Assembly: GCA_036250195.1 (NCBI GenBank)
Contig: JAVHZZ010000001.1
Coordinates: forward strand, 375,702,707-375,766,706
DNA length: 64,000 bases
Direction of reading: 5' to 3'
Origin: Mixophyes australis
Lineage: Eukaryota; Chordata; Amphibia; Anura; Limnodynastidae
Within the stretch, counting starts at the first letter, position 1; each line of letters starts with the position of its first letter. Positions 59,207 through 64,000 of this stretch are shown here, in pieces. The notes under the pieces were generated by a model. It made no database searches, was not told where the DNA came from, and was given only the letters and a program-made list of their open reading frames with translations. The translations under genes were made by a program, and so were the position numbers.

Positions 59207-59617
59207 ATGGAGACCAAAAATTTGGAGGATAAAGTAGGGAAAGATCAAGACCCACTTCCTCCTAATGCTGAAGCTGCTGCCACTAGTCATGACATAGACG
59301 ATGAAATGCCATCAACGTCGTCTTCCAAGCCCGATGCCCAATCTCGTAGTACCGGGCATGTAAAATCCAAAAAGCCCAAGTTAAGAAAAAGTAGCAAAAA
59401 GAGAAACTTTAAATCATCTGAGGAGAAACGTAAAGTTGCCAATATGCCATTTACGACACGGAGTGGCAAGGAACGGCTTAGGCCCTGGCCCGTGTTCATG
59501 ACTAGTGGTTCAGCTTCACCCACGGATCTTAGCCCTCCTCCTCCTCCCCCCCCCCTACAAAAAATTGAAGAGAGTTATGCTGTCAGCAACAAAACAGCAA
59601 ACAACTCTGCCTTCTAA
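59207..59617 (+). CDS. hAT ORF1 (copy 2)
   Basis: 136 residues from the ATG at 59207, identical to copy 1 except Thr at residue 37. It has the same basic NLS-like stretch (residues 52-76), proline run and frame overlap with ORF2. The C10 tract (59546-59555) is the same length as in copy 1, so the frame arrangement predates the duplication and is not a random error in one copy. Its relation to ORF2 (spliced exon, frameshift, or separate protein) is unresolved. Confidence 0.65.
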   Translation: METKNLEDKVGKDQDPLPPNAEAAATSHDIDDEMPSTSSSKPDAQSRSTGHVKSKKPKLRKSSKKRNFKSSEEKRKVANMPFTTRSGKERLRPWPVFMTSGSASPTDLSPPPPPPPLQKIEESYAVSNKTANNSAF

Positions 59618-62204
59618 AGAGAAATTATCACAAATCCCCAAGGCGAGTCCAAGGGTGTTGGTGGTTGTCAAGCCTGACCTTCCCATCACTGTACGGGAAG
59701 AGGTGGCTCGGGAGGAGGCTATTGATGATGTAGCTGGCGCTGTGGAGGAACTTGATGATGAGGATGGTGATGTGGTTATTGTAAATGAGGCACCAGGGGG
59801 GGAAACAGCTGATGTCCATGGGATGAAAAAGCCCATCGTCATGCCTGGTCAGAAGACCAAAAAATGCACCTCTTCGGTCTGGAGTTATTTTTATCCAAAT
59901 CCAGACAACCAATGTATGGCCATATGTAGCTTATGTAAAGCTCAAATAAGCAGGGGTAAGGATCTTGCCCACCTAGGAACATCCTCCCTTATACGTCACC
60001 TGAATAACCTTCATAGTTCAGTGGTTAGTTCAGGAACTGGGGCTAGGACCCTCATCGGTACAGGGACACCTAAATCCCGTGGTCCAGTTGGATACACACC
60101 AGCAACACCCTCCTCGTCAACTTCCTCCACAATCTCCATCAGATTCAGTCCTGCAGCCCAAGTCAGCAGCCAGACTGAGTCCTCCTCAATACGGGATTCA
60201 TCCGAGGAATCCTGCAGCGGTACGCCTACTACTGCCACTGCTGCTGTTGCTGCTGTTAGTCGGTCATCTTCCCAGAGGGGAAGTCGTAAGACCGCTAAGT
60301 CTTTCACAAAACAATTGACCGTCCAACAGTCGTTTGCCATGACCACAAAATACGATAGTAGTCACCCTATTGCAAAGCGTATAACTGCGGCTGTAACTGC
60401 AATGTTGGTGTTAGACGTGCGCCCGGTGTCCGCCATCAGTGGAGTGGGATTTAGAGGGTTGATGGAGGTATTGTGTCCCCGGTACCAAATCCCCTCGAGA
60501 TTCCACTTCACTAGGCAGGCGATACCAAAAATGTACAGAGAAGTACGATCAAGTGTCCTCAGTGCTCTTAAAAATGCGGTTGTACCCACTGTCCACTTAA
60601 CCACGGACATGTGGACAAGTGGTTCTGGGCAAACGAAGGACTATATGACTGTGACAGCCCACTGGGTAGATGCATCCCCTTCCGCAGCAACAGCAACAGC
60701 TGCATCAGTAGCAGCATCTACAAAATGGCTGCTCATGCAAAGGCAGGCAACATTGTGCATTACAGGCTTTAATAAGAGGCACAACGCTGACAACATATTA
60801 GAGAAAATGAGGGAAATTATCTCCCAGTGGCTTACCCCACTTAGACTCTCATGGGGATTTGTGGTGTCAGACAATGCCAGTAACATTGTGCGGGCATTAA
60901 ATATGGGCAATTTCCAGCACGTCCCATGTTTTGCCCACACCATTAATTTGGTGGTGCAGCATTACCTCAAGAGTGACAGGGGTGTGCAGGAGATGCTTGC
61001 GGTGGCGCGCAAAATTGCTGGACACTTTCGGCATTCAGCCAGTGCCTACCGCAGACTAGAGGCACATCAAAAAAGCATGAACCTGCCCTGCCATCACCTC
61101 AAACAAGAGGTTGTGACGCGCTGGAACTCCACCCTCTATATGCTGCAGAGGATGGAGGAGCAGCAAAAGGCCATTCAGGCCTACACAGCCACCTACGACA
61201 TAGGCAAAGGAGTGGGGATGCGCCTCAGTCAAGCGCAGTGGAGACTGATTTCCGTGTTGTGCAAGGTTCTGCAGCCATTTGAACTTGCCACACGAGAAGT
61301 CAGTTCCGACACTGCCAGCTTGAGTCAGGTCATTCCCCTGATCAGGCTGTTTCAGAAGCAGCTGGAGAAAGTGAGGGAGGAGCTGGTAAGCCATTGCGAT
61401 TACACCAAGCATGTAGCTCTTGTGGATGTAGCCCTTCGTACGCTTTGCCAGGATCCAAAGGTGGTCACTCTTTTAAAGTCAGAGGAATACATTCTGGCCA
61501 CCGTGCTCGATCCTCGGTTTAAGGCGTATGTTGTGTCTCTGTTTCCGGCGGACACAAGTCTACAGCGGTGCAAAGACCTGCTGGTCAGGAGATTGTCCTC
61601 TGAAGAGGACCGTGACATGCCAACAGCTCCACCCTCATTTTCTTCCACATCTATGGCTGCGAGGAAAAAGCTCAGTTTTCCAAAAAGAGGCGCTGGCGGG
61701 GATGCTGATAACATCTGGTCCGGACTGAAGGACCTGCCAACCATTGCAGACATGTCTACTGTCGCTGCATTGGATGCTGTCACAATAGAAAAAATTGTGG
61801 ATGATTACTTTGCTGACACCATCCAAGTAGACATGTCAGACAGTCCATATTGTTACTGGCAGGAAAAAAAGGCAGTTTGGAAGCCCCTGTACAAACTGGC
61901 TCTATTTTACCTGAGTTGTCCCCCCTCCAGTGTGTACTCTGAAAGAGTTTTTAGTGCAGCGGGGAACCTGGTCAGTGAGCGGCGAAGGAGGTTGCTTCCT
62001 CATAACGTTGAAAAAATGATGTTTATAAAAATGAATAATCAATTCCTCAATGAAGTACAGCACTGCCCTCCAGATAGTACAGAGGGACCTGTGGTTGTGG
62101 AGTCCAGCGGGGACGAATTGATAATGTGTGATGAGGAGGAAGTACACACTGTAGGGGGAGAGGAATCAGAGGTTGAGGATGAGGACGACATCTTGCCTCA
62201 GTAG
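59577..62204 (+). CDS. hAT transposase with BED zinc finger (copy 2)
   Basis: 875 residues from the ATG at 59577 (frame open from 59505), with the same predicted protein as copy 1. BED finger C117/C120/H141/H146, catalytic D344, D432 and E789, and the C-terminal hAT dimerisation domain are all unchanged. It shares the promoter arrangement, so two transposase genes sit head-to-tail under identical control. If both are expressed, dosage would rise, but whether either is transcribed is unknown. Confidence 0.93.
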   Translation: MLSATKQQTTLPSKEKLSQIPKASPRVLVVVKPDLPITVREEVAREEAIDDVAGAVEELDDEDGDVVIVNEAPGGETADVHGMKKPIVMPGQKTKKCTSSVWSYFYPNPDNQCMAICSLCKAQISRGKDLAHLGTSSLIRHLNNLHSSVVSSGTGARTLIGTGTPKSRGPVGYTPATPSSSTSSTISIRFSPAAQVSSQTESSSIRDSSEESCSGTPTTATAAVAAVSRSSSQRGSRKTAKSFTKQLTVQQSFAMTTKYDSSHPIAKRITAAVTAMLVLDVRPVSAISGVGFRGLMEVLCPRYQIPSRFHFTRQAIPKMYREVRSSVLSALKNAVVPTVHLTTDMWTSGSGQTKDYMTVTAHWVDASPSAATATAASVAASTKWLLMQRQATLCITGFNKRHNADNILEKMREIISQWLTPLRLSWGFVVSDNASNIVRALNMGNFQHVPCFAHTINLVVQHYLKSDRGVQEMLAVARKIAGHFRHSASAYRRLEAHQKSMNLPCHHLKQEVVTRWNSTLYMLQRMEEQQKAIQAYTATYDIGKGVGMRLSQAQWRLISVLCKVLQPFELATREVSSDTASLSQVIPLIRLFQKQLEKVREELVSHCDYTKHVALVDVALRTLCQDPKVVTLLKSEEYILATVLDPRFKAYVVSLFPADTSLQRCKDLLVRRLSSEEDRDMPTAPPSFSSTSMAARKKLSFPKRGAGGDADNIWSGLKDLPTIADMSTVAALDAVTIEKIVDDYFADTIQVDMSDSPYCYWQEKKAVWKPLYKLALFYLSCPPSSVYSERVFSAAGNLVSERRRRLLPHNVEKMMFIKMNNQFLNEVQHCPPDSTEGPVVVESSGDELIMCDEEEVHTVGGEESEVEDEDDILPQ

Positions 62205-62259
62205 AGCCTGTTTAGTCTGTACAGGGAGAGATGAATAGCTTTTTTGATGTGGGGGCCCA

Positions 62260-62323
62260 AACAAACCAATCATTTCAGCCAAAGTTGTTTGGTAGGCCCT
62301 GTCGCTGAAATGATTGGTTTGTT
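62260..62323 (+). other. 20-bp perfect hairpin after the transposase stop (copy 2)
   Basis: Same arms as at 55915-55978, unchanged. Confidence 0.8.
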
Positions 62324-62404
62324 AAAGTGTGCATGTCCTATTTCAACAACATAAGGGTGGGTGTGAGGGCCCAAGGACAATTCCATCTTGGACCTTTTTT
62401 TTTG

Positions 62405-62950
62405 GCATTATATGACCAATCAACAGTCGTTTGCCATGTTCAAAAAGTAAAACCAAATTTAAAAAAATACAAGAAATTAAACCAAAAGTAAAATGCCGTG
62501 TCATAATTTAAAACAAGAGGTATTGACGTGCTCTAAAACTACTGTATTGTTGTTTATATTTTATAAACACTACACTTGAAAGCTTGAGTCTTTCAATAAA
62601 AAAGTAACTGTCCATTGCACGACTATGTGCAACAGGGACATTTTTTTGGGTTTACAAAGTCAAACAATAACACTTTGACCCTGTCTGTCTGGGATCTCAA
62701 TGACGAATTGTCTGTACCATGTTTGGAGGAGGTATTGTGGCCAAATTGTGTACCGGGGCCACCACACTACGCAGTCAAGATAGATAGATGCGTATTGCGT
62801 ATCATAGATAAAGTACATTCAGTGGTGTGGGGCAAATTGAAAAATATTCAAAATGCACTGACATTATCAAAAACAAGAGGTTGTCACACGCTAAAACTCC
62901 AACATGTATATGATGGAGAGGATGGAGGAGCAGCCGTATGTGTAGTGTAA
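62405..62950 (+). pseudogene. Decayed pieces of transposase coding sequence (copy 2)
   Basis: Counterpart of 56060-56605, unchanged as far as I compared. Confidence 0.75.
62595..62600 (+). terminator. Candidate polyadenylation signal (copy 2)
   Basis: AATAAA in the same context as 56250-56255. Confidence 0.45.
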
Positions 62951-62984
62951 TGCAGATCTGTTGAAGGTTTTTTATATATTTTAT

Positions 62985-63955
62985 TGTGGTGCCCAGTGCC
63001 CACTCCTCTACGCAGTCCAGGTACAATTATTGGTGCGAATCATAAAAGTTCAGGGTTTTTAAGATATTGTGGTGACCCACTCCTCTACGCAGTCCAGGTA
63101 CAATTATTGGTGCGAATCATAAAAGTTCAGGGTTTTTAAGATATTGTGGTGACCCACTCCTCTACGCAGTCCAGGTACATTTATTGGTGCGATTCATAAA
63201 AGTTCAGGGTTTTTAATATATATTGTGGTGACCCACTCCTCTACGCAGTCCAGGTACATTTATTGGTGCGATTCATAAAAGTTCAGGGTTTTTAATATAT
63301 ATTGTGGTGACCCACTCCTCTACGCAGTCCAGGTACATTTATTGGTGCGAATCATAAAAGTTCAGGGTTTTTAAGATATTGTGGTGACCCACTCCTCTAC
63401 GCAGTCCAGGTACAATTATTGGTGCGAATCATAAAAGTTCAGGGTTTTTAAGATATTGTGGTGACCCACTCCTCTACGCAGTCCAGGTACAATTATTGGT
63501 GCGAATCATAAAAGTTCAGGGTTTTTAAGATATTGTGGTGACCCACTCCTCTACGCAGTGCAGGTACAATTATTGGTGCGAATCATAAAAGTTCAGGGTT
63601 TTTAAGATATTGTGGTGACCCACTCCTCTACGCAGTCCAGGTACAATTATTGGTGCGAATCATAAAAGTTCAGGGTTTTTAATATATTGTGGTGACCCAC
63701 TCCTCTACGCAGTCCAGGTACATTTATTGGTGCGATTCATAAAAGTTCAGGGTTTTTAATATATATTGTGGTGACCCACTCCTCTACGCAGTCCAGGTAC
63801 ATTTATTGGTGCGATTCATAAAAGTTCAGGGTTTTTAATATATATTGTGGTGACCCACTCCTCTACGCAGTCCAGGTACATTTATTGGTGCGAATCATAA
63901 AAGTTCAGGGTTTTTAATATATATTGTGGTGACCCACTCCTCTACGCAGTCCAGA
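62985..63955 (+). repeat. 77-79-bp minisatellite in hAT copy 2
   Basis: Same unit count and same order of A, B and hybrid units as in copy 1, including the single gcagtgcagg variant. Confidence 0.93.
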
Positions 63956-64000
63956 AAGATACCTTGTTGCAACGTTTTGGACTAATAACTATATTGTGAG

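Larger units (their letters stand above)
57925..64000 (+). repeat. Tandem duplication, unit 2 (truncated by window end)
   Basis: Begins exactly after copy 1's right end with the same 276-bp flank, then hAT copy 2. The last base of the window corresponds to 57655 in unit 1. Confidence 0.95.
58201..64000 (+). mobile_element. Autonomous hAT transposon, copy 2 (right end outside window)
   Basis: Nearly identical to copy 1. Differences seen: one extra 15-bp leader unit (five instead of four), T to C at 59316 (ORF1 residue 37 Met to Thr), and in the flank A (51797) versus C (58127). The terminal repeat and its real right-hand target duplication lie beyond the window (expected end near 64269). Confidence 0.93.

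Overview
This window looks like non-coding vertebrate DNA, most plausibly intergenic or intronic sequence from a frog (anuran) with a large, repeat-rich genome. The assignment is inferred from the repeat content: tRNA-headed SINEs, an L2-like LINE remnant, palindromic MITEs with 3-bp target duplications, hAT-type MITEs with 8-bp target duplications, and long (AT)n tracts. No host gene could be recognised. The only convincing coding sequence belongs to a hAT DNA transposon.

Layout. Positions 1-51594 are AT-rich spacer studded with small mobile elements and tandem repeats. They include: (i) at least seven copies of a hAT-like MITE with CATACTTGCCAAC-type ends, most bounded by an 8-bp target-site duplication (TSD); (ii) several foldback MITE families with 3-bp TSDs (PIF/Harbinger-like); (iii) nine copies or fragments of a tRNA-derived SINE; (iv) a reverse-strand L2-like LINE 3' end split by a hAT MITE; (v) minisatellites with units of 51 bp (8064-8420), about 30 bp (23789-24772) and 35 bp (43262-43628); (vi) many (AT)n tracts. 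Two stretches (about 17150-17530 and 38640-40920) lack recognisable repeats and may be conserved regulatory DNA, but this cannot be tested from one sequence.

Positions 51595-64000 hold the main feature: a potentially active hAT transposon of about 6.05 kb present as two nearly identical head-to-tail copies. Each has a TAGGGATG terminal inverted repeat, subterminal ATCCGA-type motifs, a TATA box, a repetitive leader, a 136-codon basic ORF1, an overlapping ORF2 (875 codons from ATG) encoding a BED-zinc-finger hAT transposase with an apparently intact D-D-E triad, a hairpin just after the stop, decayed scraps of the element's own coding sequence, and a 77-79-bp minisatellite. The duplicated unit is the element plus 276 bp of its left flank. 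The junction between copies lies at the last base of the right terminal repeat, which suggests a transposase-generated duplication rather than ordinary unequal crossing-over. The window ends about 270 bp before the expected end of copy 2, so the true right flank is not visible.
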